DNA from: Gamsiella multidivaricata
Lineage: Eukaryota > Mortierellomycota > Mortierellomycetes > Mortierellales > Mortierellaceae
Direction of reading: 5' to 3'
Assembly (NCBI RefSeq): GCF_025024155.1
Contig: NW_026251832.1
Location: 17,186 to 81,185, forward strand
DNA length: 64,000 nucleotides
Part shown: one piece after another, positions 1-11,622 of the stretch
Numbering within the stretch: position 1 is the first letter of the stretch
Layout of the letters: the number at the start of each line of letters is the position of its first letter
Program-made: the position numbers and the translations under genes
The notes under the pieces: model-generated
Told to the model about the DNA's origin: nothing
Database searches by the model: none
What the model saw: only the letters and a program-made list of their open reading frames with translations

Positions 1-836
1 ACGGCGATATGGAGGGACTCCAGCTCTTGGCCGAGAACGTAGACGAGAACGGCACCGAGGGCGGCGACAACTGGGACGAGTGGGAGGAGGCCTCAGATGA
101 GGAGGATGAGGAAGGGGGCGGCTGGGTGAATGTCTCGGATGATGAGAATGACCTCAACATCAAGCTGTCGGACGATGAAGACTCTGGATCAGAGGATGAG
201 AACGGAAACAAGAAGCCTAGGCCGAAGCAACTGACCGCCAACAAGGAGCGTCGCCTGAGGAAGAAGGGATTGTTGCCCAAGGATGACGAGTCCGAGACCG
301 CTGTCAAGGAGGAGGATGAGGCGACGAAGGCTAGGCGTGTGCAACTGGCGGCCGAGCGCAAGGAAAAGTTGGCTGCGGCCCAATTGCTGGCGACGACCAA
401 GATCTTGACACCAGCAGATTTTGCAAAGATCGAGGCCCTCAAGCTGGCGAGACAGGCAGATCAGAAGTTGAACCCTGCGCGCGCGGGATCGGGCAAGCGT
501 CCGGCTCCTACGGACGAGAACCAGGCCGAGGGCGAGGTCTCGATTGGGTCGATTATCGGACCACGCAAGAAGGCCAAGCAGGACTATGCTGAGCGCATGG
601 AGTCGATCAAGAACGGACGCGAGGGTCGTGATAAGTTTGGATCGCGCAAGGGCTCGACCGAGCGTGGATCGACGACCAACAAGGAGAAGTCCAAGGGCAA
701 GAACTTTATGATGATTGCTCACAAGCGTGAAGTCCGCGAAAAGAAGAAGATGAGTCTCCGCGAGAAGCAGGTAAGCAGCAAGGAGTTTTCACGTTTCTTG
801 AACCGAAGGATGTATACATATTTTATGCGCAATACT

Positions 837-868
<32 letters not shown>

Positions 869-940
869 CTTTCTTCTACAACTCTACAATAGGTCCAATT
901 GCATGCACACATCAAGAAGCAAAAGATGATGAAGAAGTAA
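1..940 (+). CDS. SDA1: SDA1 C-terminal part (5' end off window)
   Basis: This is the 3' end of SDA1, a conserved nuclear protein required for 60S ribosomal subunit maturation and export and linked in yeast to actin organisation and G1 progression (family knowledge). The frame is already open at the window edge. Exons run <1..770 and 893..940; the intron 771-892 starts GTAAGC, ends ACAATAG and holds a T run of nearly 30 nt. The visible part has an acidic stretch (EEASDEEDEEGGG), a basic linker with RKKGLLPKD, the conserved segment GPRKKAKQDYAERMESIKNG, GREGRDKFGSRKGS, and the SDA1 tail motif NFMMIAHKREVREKKKMSLREKQ split by the intron, ending in IKKQKMMKK. The motif order matches the C-terminus of SDA1 homologues. 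The first ATG (9) is internal, since codons upstream of it stay in frame. Confidence 0.88.
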
Positions 941-3643
941 TAGAGCAGCCTCCCCCCTCCCTTGATCGTCGTCGGCGTACGGAAGCAAGCCAGAACAGCA
1001 GGAACACCCTTGTACCATAGCATTTTTTATCATTTCATCATTCATTTTAGAATCAATTAAAAATTCATCGTGCTTTTTTTATTTTTTTTTATTTTTAAGG
1101 CAACTCTTTTGTGAGGCGATCCTCAGTTACGGCTGAGGATGAAGCAGGTATCAAGGAATGGTTTGAATAAGGGACTGGGGTACTAAAGTCTCGTCAAGGT
1201 GGGTGGGGGAGCGAAGGACACGCGCCGACGCTTGATGTGAGGAATCCAGGGCGAAACCTGAGTAGAGACCTGATTCGGATGGGGGAAAGAAGGGAGGGGG
1301 GGGGACAAGGGTCTTTTCTGTTGCTGTTGCTGTTGCTGTTGCTCTTTGTTGCACTTGTGGGGTCAGTGCGCTGTGCTTGCTTTGCCCCTGAAGGACGAAA
1401 AAAAAAAAAAAAAAAAAAAAAGAACGCTGCACGCCCCTACCCCCTCTCTCCTCTCCCTCTCTCCTCTTTCTTGTACCATTCCAAACCCTAGAAATAGGAT
1501 TTTTTTTTCCTCCTTCTTTTCCTCTCAGCTCCCTTATCTTGGGAGGACAGAAATAAATAAAAAAAAACTCCACTAGAAATTACTCCTCTGGAAATGAGGG
1601 ATGAAAAAGAGTGAAAGGTGACGCAAAGAATTCTGTCGGAACCCGACTGTCCGAAATCGGAGTGTGGAAGTTATTTCGTGTTAGCGTCCGTTCCTGAGAG
1701 ACACGAAAAGCGCAGTTTTTTTTTTATCCTTGCATGGTCTAGTCTATGACATATGACATATCCCTTAGACCTTGGACCTGAATGAATGGTAGCCATGCAA
1801 GCAAGGTAAGTATTTCATCACCAAAACAAAAAAAAACGGATTCGCCCAATTGTTTGTTTATTTCCTGCAGAAAGGTTGTGCAACGTTTGTGCAACCATCG
1901 AACGGGGGGGTGGTGGGGGGAAGGGGAAGAGGGGGTCACCTGGGAACAAAGAAAACAACAAAAAAGAAATATAAAATAGAAGTGTAACTTCCCTGCATTC
2001 CTATGATTGGGTCTTCGCCCTACTGCTCGGATGATCGGTATTTATTTTATTTTATTTATCAACTGCAAAGAAAAAAAAAAAAAAGAAACATGTCTGGATC
2101 ATGCACGCGAGTCTGATAATAATAACGTGGAAGGGGGGGCGGTGAAGCAAGTAAGGTGCAGAGCAGAGATCAATTGATGGATCTGATTGGGGACCCACCC
2201 TTCCCAAAGTACCGGATTGGTTGAGTGAATGCCGGGTTCAGGTCGAGTGGCGAGCTATATCTCTCTCTCTGATCTGTGACCTCTGTCCGAGTCGGATCCT
2301 CCTTCCACTCACACTCTGCTGAGAATGGAATTTGATGGAGAAGCAGATTTTGCACTAGCACCAGGCATTGTACCTGAGTATGGCTACGTACCCAGACTGT
2401 GCTTGGGGTGGATTGGTGGCCATGGGCAATTGAAGGGGGCGAGGTCGAGTGGGGCTGGGAGAGAGAAAGAGAGTAGGAGGGGTCTGGTGCGGACCGGGTG
2501 AGCGGAGGAGGAGGAAGAGGAGGAGGAAGGGGAAGAAGAAGAGGAAGAGGAAGAAGAAGTAAAGAAGGTTGTGTTTTCCCTTTCACTTCCCCCCCTCTTT
2601 TTCTGTGACAGGTCTGTCCTCTGGTGGTGGTGATGGCACGGCTTCTTTTTCCCGTGGACTACGGATGGATGGCGACAGAGGGTGGGTGTGCAGGAAACAA
2701 AAGAGGCAGGAAAAAAAAGAAAAAGAGTTGGCCCACTTGCCAAAGAGAAACCAAGAAACCTTGTAGCCACCCCCCACCCCCACCCATGCACCTTGCAACA
2801 CACCCGCATGGCCCCCCCACACGCCCCGTAGCGATGCACCCACCAGAGACATGGGCAGAATGGGGAGGAGAGAACGAGAGAGAGAGAGGGGAGGCAGTGG
2901 GGGTGTGTCTGGAGAGGATGAAGAAAGAAGTGAAGGGTGAGGGGTAGCAGGCAAGGGAAATAACAAAAAAAAATTAGCCAGGCACGCCAAATGAGCTCTG
3001 GCGGAATTTCGATTTCCTCTCTGTCGCTTCTCCTCGTCCCAGAACGCAGAAAAAGTTTTTTTTTCTCTTTTCTTTTTTTCTTTTTTTTGCTGTCCTTCAG
3101 CCTTTCCTCCCTTCCTTTCTTTCCTTCTTTCCTTCTTTCCTTCTTCTTCTTCTCTTTCCTCTCTTCATCACCCCTCCCCCCCCATTATCTTCATCCCCCC
3201 GCTCCCCCATATCTGCTCCTTCTTTTCATCCATGCATTGATTCCTCCCCTCCCCTCCTCCTCCTCCTCCACACCATCCTCCTCTCGCAACTCCACCCTCT
3301 CGACCCACCCACTGCAACCTTCCCCCTCTCTTGTAGCTGTGGGGAGTGCGATTGCTCAACCCAGTCTGACCCGTGGTAATATATCCCTTCTTCGTCTTCT
3401 TCTTCCTCTTCTTCAAATCGCGCCCTTCTTCTTGTTCACTCTGTGTGTGTTGATCGTGTGCATGGATATGTCTTAGCACGATCCGGGGGGAAAGCCAAAG
3501 GTTGCCACTAACCCATTATGCCTTTTTGTTTCGCTTCCCTTGTTGTTGCTGCTGTCCTCATGGTCGCCTTGATTGCCGCTGTCCGTCAATATCCTGTCCA
3601 TAGTCTCCAAACTGCTACAGAGTTCATATCCAGATCATAAAGC
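941..3643. other. Gene-free spacer with simple repeats
   Basis: No convincing coding exon was found in these 2.7 kb. The stretch holds the SDA1 3' UTR and presumably the promoter and 5' leader of the PHF14-like gene. Visible structure: poly-A near 1399-1420, a GCTGTT-type repeat at about 1318-1345, a purine-rich GAGGA/GAAGAA tract at about 2500-2560, and a long pyrimidine-rich tract at about 3057-3180. Open frames here are low-complexity translations of these tracts, so I do not call them genes. Confidence 0.7.
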
Positions 3644-6600
3644 ATGGTGCCTCCTCAACACTGTCCACCTCCGTTTCCTCCAGAGTACAGTGACATGCCA
3701 ATGATGATGATGGTCGGTCAACAGCAACAACAACAGCAGCAGCAGCAGCATCAGTCGCATCAACATCATCAGCAACACCAAGAGCTGGACCAGGACACTC
3801 ATCATAGTCACAACGGCCCCGGTCGGTCTGCAAAGGATCTCGGTGCCTATTCACAGCATCTGCAGAACCACCACCCACATTTCCACCAGCTTCAACATCA
3901 GCAAGAGGTACCACTAGCGCTTCCACTGTCACTGCCGCCGCCATCACCACCCCGGGATTTGCAGCAGCCAGAGAACGAGACCGATCCAATCCCAGTGGAA
4001 ATCCAAAAAGGGTCCCCAAATTCACAGGATCAACAGCAGGATCCACGTCAACCAAAGAATGATGTCAGTTCAGAGCCAAAAGGGGTACACATCGTGAGCA
4101 AGTCAGCAGACGCATTGGAGCCGGATCACACATCTCCAGCACCCCTCCCGGCTTTCTCTGAGGGCATCGCATTGGAGTCGAACCCCCCGACAGAGTCAAG
4201 TGGCCCCGTGGGAGCCGGGCTCAAGCGTGGGAGTCGTCAAATGAACTCTGCAAGCCCCTCGACCACTTCAGCAGCAGGCAGATCCAAGGAAGTTACGACC
4301 ATGCCCGCAAAGAAAAAGGCCAAAACTGAATCCATCAAGAAGGGTGAGAACGATACCGCCAGTCTCTTTCAAAAGATCTGTAAGTGCTCTGTTTCTTCAA
4401 CAAGATCCACCAAGCAGTATTTGCTTCAACTGCAGTTTTTTTCGCTGACTGACTGGTTTTTTTTTTTTTTTTTTTTGTGTGTTTCTCTATATTCTACTGT
4501 CCAGTCGCAGATCGTGATCCAGGCAAGCGCAAAATCAAAACAAAGTCCGTCCACGAGATCCCTATGGATCTTGTAGCCGACGAGGACGATTCGGACTTTG
4601 AGGATACCAAGGTTGATAGCAATGACGAGGAAGAGGATATGGCTATACCCGAGGATGCTGCCAGCGAAGACGAAGTCCAGCCTGATCAGCAAGTAACGTT
4701 CAGTGACGAGCAAGATCTCTTGACCGCGCTGTGGCAATGGGTATGTGTACTTGATACGATCCTTTCTTTGCTGTCGACCTTCCTTCTTCCCTCCCTCCTA
4801 TATTATGAGTGTGGCGGGCTATAGTATTGATTTTCGTTCACCCGTTAACGCTCCCTCCTTTTTCTTTATGCTGACATTTGATTCATAGAAAGACAATGAT
4901 CCTGAGGTGTGTTGTGTGTGCCTGGGTCGATCGACAGAGGCGGATAATGTGTTTGTATACTGCGACACTCTCGACTGCGCCCTGTGTGTCCACCAAGCCT
5001 GCTACGGCGTCAAGATACTTCCCTCAGAGAGTGAGCCATGGTTGTGTGATCGTTGCAAGGCACCCCCAGAAGAAGTTGTGGTAAGAATTTCCTCCTTTCC
5101 GCTTCATCCTTTTTTTTTTTTTTTTTTTTTTTACCACTGATGTTTTACCATGAAAAACAGAGTTTTTGTTAACGGGAAAAACAATAATAATATGACTTCA
5201 CATACAATTTCTATTCTTAGTCCTGCGTTTGCTGCCCCTCCAAAGATGGCGCGTTCCGAAGACTTATCCCAGAGGACCCAAGCGGTGGATGGGTGCACGT
5301 TGTTTGCGCACTCTGGCTGCCAGAGACGACACTGGGTGATCCTGACAACGTGGACAGGATTTCCGTCCGCGACATACCTGAGAAAAACTGGAATTTGGTA
5401 AGTCGCCGGCAAGAACATCTTTTTATCGGCAGTTTCAACGACAGGATATATATTGCCATGGTCGCTTTTAATTGCTTTCGCTGATATTCTGAAAACACAA
5501 TCTGCCTTGTTTCTTCAGACATGCTACATGTGTAGCGATCCTCAGGATGCCGGACTGGGTGCATGTGTGCAGTGTGACGCAGGTCAATGCCGCAAGTCGT
5601 TCCATATCACTTGCGCACAAGGATACTCGCTCTTGGAGACCATTGAAGACTCTGATATGGCTGACCCGTACTTTATGTATTGCAAACAGCATGGTGCTGC
5701 CGATGGACATCCCAAACTCAATGGCTGGGCAAAATGGGTCAAGCAACGGGACGCATTCCTCAAAAAATGGCAGGAGGAGCAGGGCCGAAAGCGTACCATG
5801 CGATTGATCGAGATGCAACAGAGTGGGACCTCAGACGAGGACGGCGGAGAGGGCCTTGTTGAATTCTTTGAGCATTCCTACTCTCGGTTCAAGCAGGCTA
5901 GGGAGAAACGGATTGCAAAGGAGAGAAGCGAGCTCTCGCGCCAGTACTCTATCGGCTACTATCTTGGTAACAAAATTGACAAGTCTCGGTCTCGACTCGA
6001 GGTCATTTCAAGTAAGGCGGAGCAGGCGTTGTTGGAGCAGCGTCGGATTGAGTTACACACCCGGAACCTCCTGTCCAGTCTGCTGGAGTGCGCCAATTAT
6101 CTCGAAAGTGTCTCTGATGAGCAACTGGAAGCCCCGCTCTCCATTGACACTACCTTGGCCTGGTACAACTCTCTACCAGACACATCTCGGTGGAAAAGCA
6201 ACATCCAGGATATTATCGAGACGATCGATATCGGCTCCCTTGCTTGTGACAACCCCTATACACAGCCCGGATCGCATGGACATGTGGATTCTGGCCTGGA
6301 CGACAGTGAAGGTGGACAGCGCCATGGCCGGTCTTCCAAGAAAATTTATGGCAAATTGTCACGGAAGGGCAGTAAGGCAGGCTATGGCGCAGGAAAGAAT
6401 GTAAAGTCCAAGAAGGTGTACCCGAAACCAACCTTGGCCAACAAGAACTCGCTGCCTGTCGTATTCACCTCAAGCAGGGGACGCTTGATCAAGCGCGACT
6501 TTTCAGACCCGGACGACTGTTACATCACTACCAACACCAAGGGCAATGGATCGAATGGATCGATGTTTGGTTCCGATTATCATTCAGGCCAGCTAGGCGG

Positions 6601-8156
6601 CATGTCGGCAGTGAAGATCGCACGACCTATTGTACCTTGCACAGTTTGCCACCAATTGACGCTTCCTGAGGAGAAGATGGAGCTGGAACGTGATGCGAAC
6701 GGTGTCTTATCCCCGTTGACGATCAAGATGTTGAATCGAATGGTTAGCTGTGATACCTGCCAGAGACAGTTCCATCCAAGGTGTCTCAACCCACCCATGG
6801 CGCGCGTGCCTCCTCGGTATGTACTTCCCATACTCCAACTCACTGATGTTTATGGTTTGGATATTTGAAGATATTTGTTGCTAACGTGCACTTGGGTTTT
6901 TTTTATCGAATACTGTTTATAGTGGCTACAGCTGGAACTGTGAAGACTGTGACTCTTCAGACGAGAGCCAGGGATCGAGCGGAGAATCTTCCCCAACAGC
7001 TGGTAGTTTCCAACATCAGCATCACCACAGTCACTCCCCGGAGCTGGACGAGGCACTGATGGTCCTGGCAGACACGGCCATGAGCTATTCCGTCAGCAAT
7101 GCAGGCTATCAAACAGCTGCAGCACCCCGTGCACTGGGCAAGGCGTTGCCTCATGGATCCAAGCGTCCTCTTGCCACTGGATCTGAAGCTGACATTGATT
7201 CTCAGCATTCTACCGCCGGCGAGGTTGGTGCGTCCTCAAAGGTCAGAGAGGGTAGGACCAAGAAGATCAAGACGGAAGGGTCGGAGAAGCCAAAGACGAC
7301 CAAGTCAAAGGCGATGTCTGTGGCTCAGGATGATGACGCGGACATGCCGAAGCCCAAAGTCAAGAAACGACTCGCCAATGGATCGGTTTCGAGTATGCAG
7401 CCTGCCAATGGATCGGGTCAGCCCATGGCGTCCAAACCGGCTGCGGTAGCACCCATCATTCGTGGCAACCTCCGTATTTACCCTCCAGGTCCTCACATTG
7501 CGCCCAAAATCAGCAGCGTCTTGATCAAGCAGATCGAAGCCAGCGAAAATGCAGTGGAGGCCGGAAAGCCCAAGACCAGCAAGAAAGCGACGATGGGCAA
7601 GATCGTGTCGCCGATAAAGCAGGAGACAGATGCTGCGACCCTCAGCAAGAAGGGCAAGTCAGAGTCCGCATCCAAGGTTGCAGGAACAAAGACGAAAAAG
7701 ACCAGTATGGCCCCTACGCCAGCCAAGAGCAAGGTTGTCGCTGCGACGCTCAAAAAGAAGGTGGCCACAAAGGAATCTTCCGAGCCCACTTCAGCAAAAA
7801 CGACAAAGGTCAGCACAGTTACCAAGATCACCAAGGTCACCAAGGTCACTACGAAGGCAATAGGATCAAAGGAGAAGACTATTGTCAGGCGCAGTTCTTT
7901 GCCGGCAGTGCCTGTGCCCCCACCTCCAAAGCCAAAGGAGGTGATCCGTTACACAGTCGGGGAAAAGACCATCGAGGAGTTGACAGCACGAGACGATGTT
8001 GAGATCGAGAGGCGTGAGAATGTCAAGTTCAGGAAGCTGCGTGGCCGTACACTGACGATGCCTGCCCCTCCCCAGGATGGGTTCGGTGGCGAGAGTACGC
8101 CTTTGGATGACGCTGTAGGTGTTGCGACTGCCGATCCGACCAAGGTGGCCGCATAA
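3644..8156 (+). CDS. PHF14: PHF14-like triple PHD-finger chromatin protein
   Basis: Six exons give 1,290 aa: 3644..4379, 4505..4740, 4889..5080, 5221..5397, 5519..6816, 6923..8156. The ATG is fixed by an in-frame TAA at 3638. The N-terminus (1-245) is rich in Gln, His and Pro, followed by an acidic stretch. PHD1 lies at about 331-388 (CCVCLG... LCDRCKA). An extended PHD lies at about 389-505 (CVCCPSKDG... WVHVVCALW... CYMCSD... HITCAQ... YCKQH). A helical region follows at about 510-670, then a third PHD at about 821-889 (CTVCHQ... CDTCQRQFHPRC... CEDCD). The tail is Lys/Ser/Thr-rich and looks disordered. The PHD, zinc-knuckle/ePHD, helix, PHD order and the DPYFMYCKQH segment match animal PHF14, a histone H3 tail reader (family knowledge). 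BRPF/NTO1 or AF10 proteins are alternatives, but they usually lack the distal third PHD. One acceptor choice (4503/4504 versus 4509/4510) changes two residues. Confidence 0.8.
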
Positions 8157-8906
8157 CAGGATCAACGTGCATCTGGTAGAGATGCTGTGCTTGTCCTCGA
8201 AGCATTCTTTGCTTATTTAACCGATTCTTTTTTCTTTCTATTCTTTGTATTAACATTCATTGACATCTTTTTATTTTTATTTTTATTTTTTTCCCCATTC
8301 TTCGCGCACCATTCACTTGGGTGCTCAATGGCATCCACGACCTTGGCCTTGCCATCGATACTTTTGTATTTTTACGTGTTGTCTGTTTGTCATCGCTATC
8401 TTTATTATATTTTACGATTCGATCGTTGGGGCGGAGCGGATATTGCGGACAGACAAAAAACAAAAAAGAAAAAAGAAGCGGTGGCGACGTATCGCGACAA
8501 AGCGACCACCAGCTCTGCTATTTTATTTTCATTCTCATTCTCATTCATGCCTGCTCATTCTGGCCCTTGTGTGTATTCATATTTGTCATTTGTCCCCTTT
8601 GGTATTACAACCCAAGAAGTATTTCTCGTTCCTTTTTTTTTATTTTATTTTCTGTAGAACGGACATTGTATCGTCCTCTTTTCTCATCCAACCGGCCTTG
8701 CTTTGTCGAGACTTGTATATTATTATTAAAAAATGAAAAAATGAAAAAAACCCCCCCCCTGGCAATGTGCTTTATCTTGTTGAAATGGTTTGCTGTGACA
8801 GAACATGTTTTATTAAGCAGGATAATACGCATGGGGTATATGGCTTCATTGACAATGGTATTTGTGTGCGTGGAGCCGTGGATTGTCAACGCCAGTATTG
8901 CTTGAC

Positions 8907-8913
8907 TGACTCA
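8907..8913. promoter_or_regulatory. Candidate Gcn4/CpcA site upstream of trpC
   Basis: The heptamer TGACTCA is the consensus for bZIP activators of the Gcn4/CpcA class, which induce amino-acid biosynthesis genes on starvation (established in yeasts and ascomycetes). It lies about 445 bp upstream of the trpC ATG and is within 90 bp of a second site. Function here is inferred from position and pathway. Confidence 0.45.
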
Positions 8914-8995
8914 GAAACAGCGTATTCGATGGAGGGTGCTTTTTTCTTTTCTTTTTTGTCCTACAGTTGAACGCATTTCATTTCCCCATCGATTG

Positions 8996-9002
8996 TGAGT
9001 CA
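8996..9002. promoter_or_regulatory. Second candidate Gcn4/CpcA site
   Basis: TGAGTCA is the same palindromic heptamer read on the other strand, about 356 bp upstream of the trpC start. A pair of sites ahead of a tryptophan gene fits general amino-acid control. This is inference from sequence only. Confidence 0.45.
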
Positions 9003-9233
9003 GTGTAAACGGCGTCCGAGTTGTCTGGCTTGGTGTGGGTGTGCCGTAAAAAAAATAATATATACACTGACTGTACTTTGCGCTTTTTTGCTTCCCCTCA
9101 TTCGCTCCTCTCCCTTCTCCTTTATCCCTCATCCTTCATCCTCCATTCCATTCCATCCACTCTTTTCATCCTCCTCCTTACTCTTCTCCCCCTCTCAACT
9201 ATCACCTCCTCCCTAATTCCTTCCCTTGCAACT

Positions 9234-9335
9234 GTAAGTGGATCCCAGGGACTTGCTCATATTTGCCACCAATTGTATGCCTCACTCTAATATCGTTTTC
9301 TTTCTTTTTTTTTATTGTTACGTGTACGACCCCAG
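9234..9335 (+). other. Probable 5' UTR intron of trpC
   Basis: A GTAAGT donor at 9234 and an acceptor in CGACCCCAG ending at 9335 flank 102 bp with a T-rich 3' half. This lies just before the trpC ATG and inside the pyrimidine-rich leader. Splicing would not change the protein. There is no transcript evidence. Confidence 0.4.
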
Positions 9336-9357
9336 CAAGGAGTAAGTTTTCCTCACC

Positions 9358-11622
9358 ATGGCAGTTATTATGATCGACAACTATGACAGTTTCACCTGGA
9401 ACATCTATCAGTCCCTCTGCATCCTCGGCGCAGATGTCAAGGTCTTCCGCAATGACGCTATCTCTCTCGAAGAGATCGTCGCCCTGAACCCGACTCACCT
9501 TGTCATCTCGCCCGGCCCTGGTCACCCCTCCGACTCTGCCGGTATCTCCAAGCCAGCGATTGAGCACTTTGCCGGCAAGATCCCCGTCCTTGGTGTCTGT
9601 CTGGGCGAGCAATGCATGTTTGAGATTTACGGCGGCACTGTTGGTTTTGCAGGAGAGATTGTCCACGGAAAGGTCTCGCCCATCAAGCATGACGGCAAGG
9701 GACTCTACCTTAACATCCCCCAGGATATCCTCTGCACACGCTATCACTCCCTCTCGGGCGTCACCTCGACCGTTCCTGAGGCCCTCGAGGTCACCTCCAG
9801 AACCGAGTCCGGTGTCATCATGGGCGTTCGCCACAGGACCCTCTGTGTCGAAGGTGTGCAGTACCACCCCGAGAGTGTCCTCTCCGAGCACGGACAGACC
9901 CTTTTCAACAACTTTTTGCAGCTCCAGGGAGGCACCTGGAAGGAGAACCCACAATACGGTGTCGACTCGAACGTCAAGCCCGTTGGTTCTTCCGAGGCAG
10001 CCAAGGCAGCTACCCCCAGCATCCTCACTAAGATCTTGCAACAGCGCCTTCAGGACGTCGCCGCCGCCAAGGCGCTTCCAGGACAGTCGGCTGCGGATCT
10101 CCAGAAATTGATCGATCTTGGATTGGCACCGAAGCAGATTGATTTTGTGGCACGCATCCGTAAGAGTCAGCCTTTGCCGGCGGTCATGGGAGAGATCAAG
10201 CGCGCGAGCCCCAGTAAGGGTAACATTGATCTGGGGGCCAATGCTGCGGAGCAGTCTCTGGCGTATGCGCGCGCGGGTGCGAGTGTGATCAGTGTTTTGA
10301 CGGAGCCCAAGTGGTTCAAGGGATCGTTGAACGACATGCGGGTCGTTCGGGCCATGATCGACAGTTTACCCAACCGACCTGCAGTTCTGCGCAAGGACTT
10401 TATTGTGGACACGTATCAGATCTTGGAGGCGCGCGTCTATGGAGCGGATACGATCCTGTTGATCGTGGCGATGCTCTCGGTTGAGCAATTGCACACGCTC
10501 TACAAGTTTGCACTCCAGCTGGGAATCGAGCCCTTGGTCGAGGTCAACAATGCACAGGAGATGGAGGTCGCGATCGAATTGGGAGCCAAGGTCGTTGGAG
10601 TCAATAACAGGAATTTGCACAACTTTGAGGTCGATATGGAGACGACGACCAAGCTTGTCAATATGGTGCCCGAGGGAACGCTCCTGGTGGCCTTGAGCGG
10701 GATCAAGGGACGCGAGGATGTGGAGCGGTATGTCGAGCAAGGTGTTGCTGGTGTCTTGGTCGGCGAGGCGCTGATGCTGTCGAAGGACAAGAGGGCGTTC
10801 ATCCGTGGATTGCTGGGTCTGAAAGCAGAGGAGGAGCAGTCAAAGGTGCTGGTCAAGATTTGCGGGGTCCAGACGATAGATGCGGCGTTGCAGGCGGCGG
10901 ACTCTGGCGCGGATTTGATCGGGATGATCTTTGCAGAGGGGTCGAAGCGTCAGGTCAAGTTGCCGGTCGCGGCAGAGATTGTGGAGGCGGTGCGAGAGTA
11001 CGCCAATGCGACGGCGGCGGCGGACGGGGATGATCTGCAAGGGCCGCATGGGGCTCTGAACGGCAAGACGGACGGTGTTGCGAACGAGGATTGGTTTCAA
11101 ATGCATGCCAGGAGAGCAGAACGCAACCCTCGGAAACCGATGCTTGTAGGCGTGTTCAGAGACCAGTCATTGGAGGAGATCACGCGGGTGGTCGATACAC
11201 TCAAGATTGATCTGGTGCAGTTCCATGGAGGTGAGAACCCGGAAATGGCCAAGTTCTTGCCTGTCCCGGTGATCAAGGCGTTCCATATCCGTGGTGACGA
11301 GAACCCGAAGGATGTGATCCAGACAGTTGCGGGCACCCGCGGACTGAACGCGTATTGTTTGCTGGATGCTGCAGGCAAGGCTGGTGGCTATGGTGGAGGA
11401 GAGGGCCAGACGTTTGACTGGTCGGTTGCCAAGGCAGTGGTTGAGTCTCAGGAGGGAGGGTTCCCTGTGCTGTTGGCCGGTGGACTGGACCCTGAGAATG
11501 TTGCGGAGGCTGTGCGTCAGGTTCGACCGTGGGCCGTGGATGTGTCGAGCGGTGTGGAGACGAACGGGGAGAAGGACGAGCAGAAGATCAAGGCGTTCAT
11601 TGAACGCGCCAAGTCTGCGTAA
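9358..11622 (+). CDS. trpC: Trifunctional tryptophan enzyme (GATase-IGPS-PRAI)
   Basis: One intronless exon encodes 754 aa. It carries three activities of tryptophan biosynthesis. Residues 1-195 are the glutamine amidotransferase subunit of anthranilate synthase: PGPGHP oxyanion loop at 52-57, nucleophile Cys81 in GVCLGEQ, and His170/Glu172 in VQYHPES. Residues about 217-485 are indole-3-glycerol-phosphate synthase, with GEIKRASPSKG (Lys281) and RKDF (Lys346). Residues about 498-754 are phosphoribosylanthranilate isomerase, with VKICG (Cys502), VQFHG and LLAGGLDPENV. The domain order is that of the fungal trpC/TRP3-TRP1 fusion. The amidotransferase should work with a separate TrpE-type subunit that is not in this window. 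The Met start sits in the context CTCACCATGG and the protein begins directly with the amidotransferase strand MAVIMIDNYDSF. Confidence 0.96.
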   Translation: MAVIMIDNYDSFTWNIYQSLCILGADVKVFRNDAISLEEIVALNPTHLVISPGPGHPSDSAGISKPAIEHFAGKIPVLGVCLGEQCMFEIYGGTVGFAGEIVHGKVSPIKHDGKGLYLNIPQDILCTRYHSLSGVTSTVPEALEVTSRTESGVIMGVRHRTLCVEGVQYHPESVLSEHGQTLFNNFLQLQGGTWKENPQYGVDSNVKPVGSSEAAKAATPSILTKILQQRLQDVAAAKALPGQSAADLQKLIDLGLAPKQIDFVARIRKSQPLPAVMGEIKRASPSKGNIDLGANAAEQSLAYARAGASVISVLTEPKWFKGSLNDMRVVRAMIDSLPNRPAVLRKDFIVDTYQILEARVYGADTILLIVAMLSVEQLHTLYKFALQLGIEPLVEVNNAQEMEVAIELGAKVVGVNNRNLHNFEVDMETTTKLVNMVPEGTLLVALSGIKGREDVERYVEQGVAGVLVGEALMLSKDKRAFIRGLLGLKAEEEQSKVLVKICGVQTIDAALQAADSGADLIGMIFAEGSKRQVKLPVAAEIVEAVREYANATAAADGDDLQGPHGALNGKTDGVANEDWFQMHARRAERNPRKPMLVGVFRDQSLEEITRVVDTLKIDLVQFHGGENPEMAKFLPVPVIKAFHIRGDENPKDVIQTVAGTRGLNAYCLLDAAGKAGGYGGGEGQTFDWSVAKAVVESQEGGFPVLLAGGLDPENVAEAVRQVRPWAVDVSSGVETNGEKDEQKIKAFIERAKSA

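Larger units (their letters stand above)
8157..9357. other. Spacer: PHF14-like 3' UTR and trpC promoter
   Basis: No coding exon was found. The left part is AT-rich with T and A runs. The right part (about 9090-9230) is a pyrimidine-rich leader typical of strongly expressed fungal genes. Two perfect TGA(C/G)TCA heptamers lie in the middle and are listed separately. Confidence 0.65.

Noticed and set aside
189..722. 177-codon minus-strand ORF opposite SDA1
   Set aside because: It is a shadow of the SDA1 coding strand, with Leu/Arg-rich composition typical of an antisense frame.
2991..3476. 161-codon plus-strand ORF
   Set aside because: It is Ser/Leu/Pro/Phe low-complexity sequence from a CT-rich tract, with no homology signal and no splice context.
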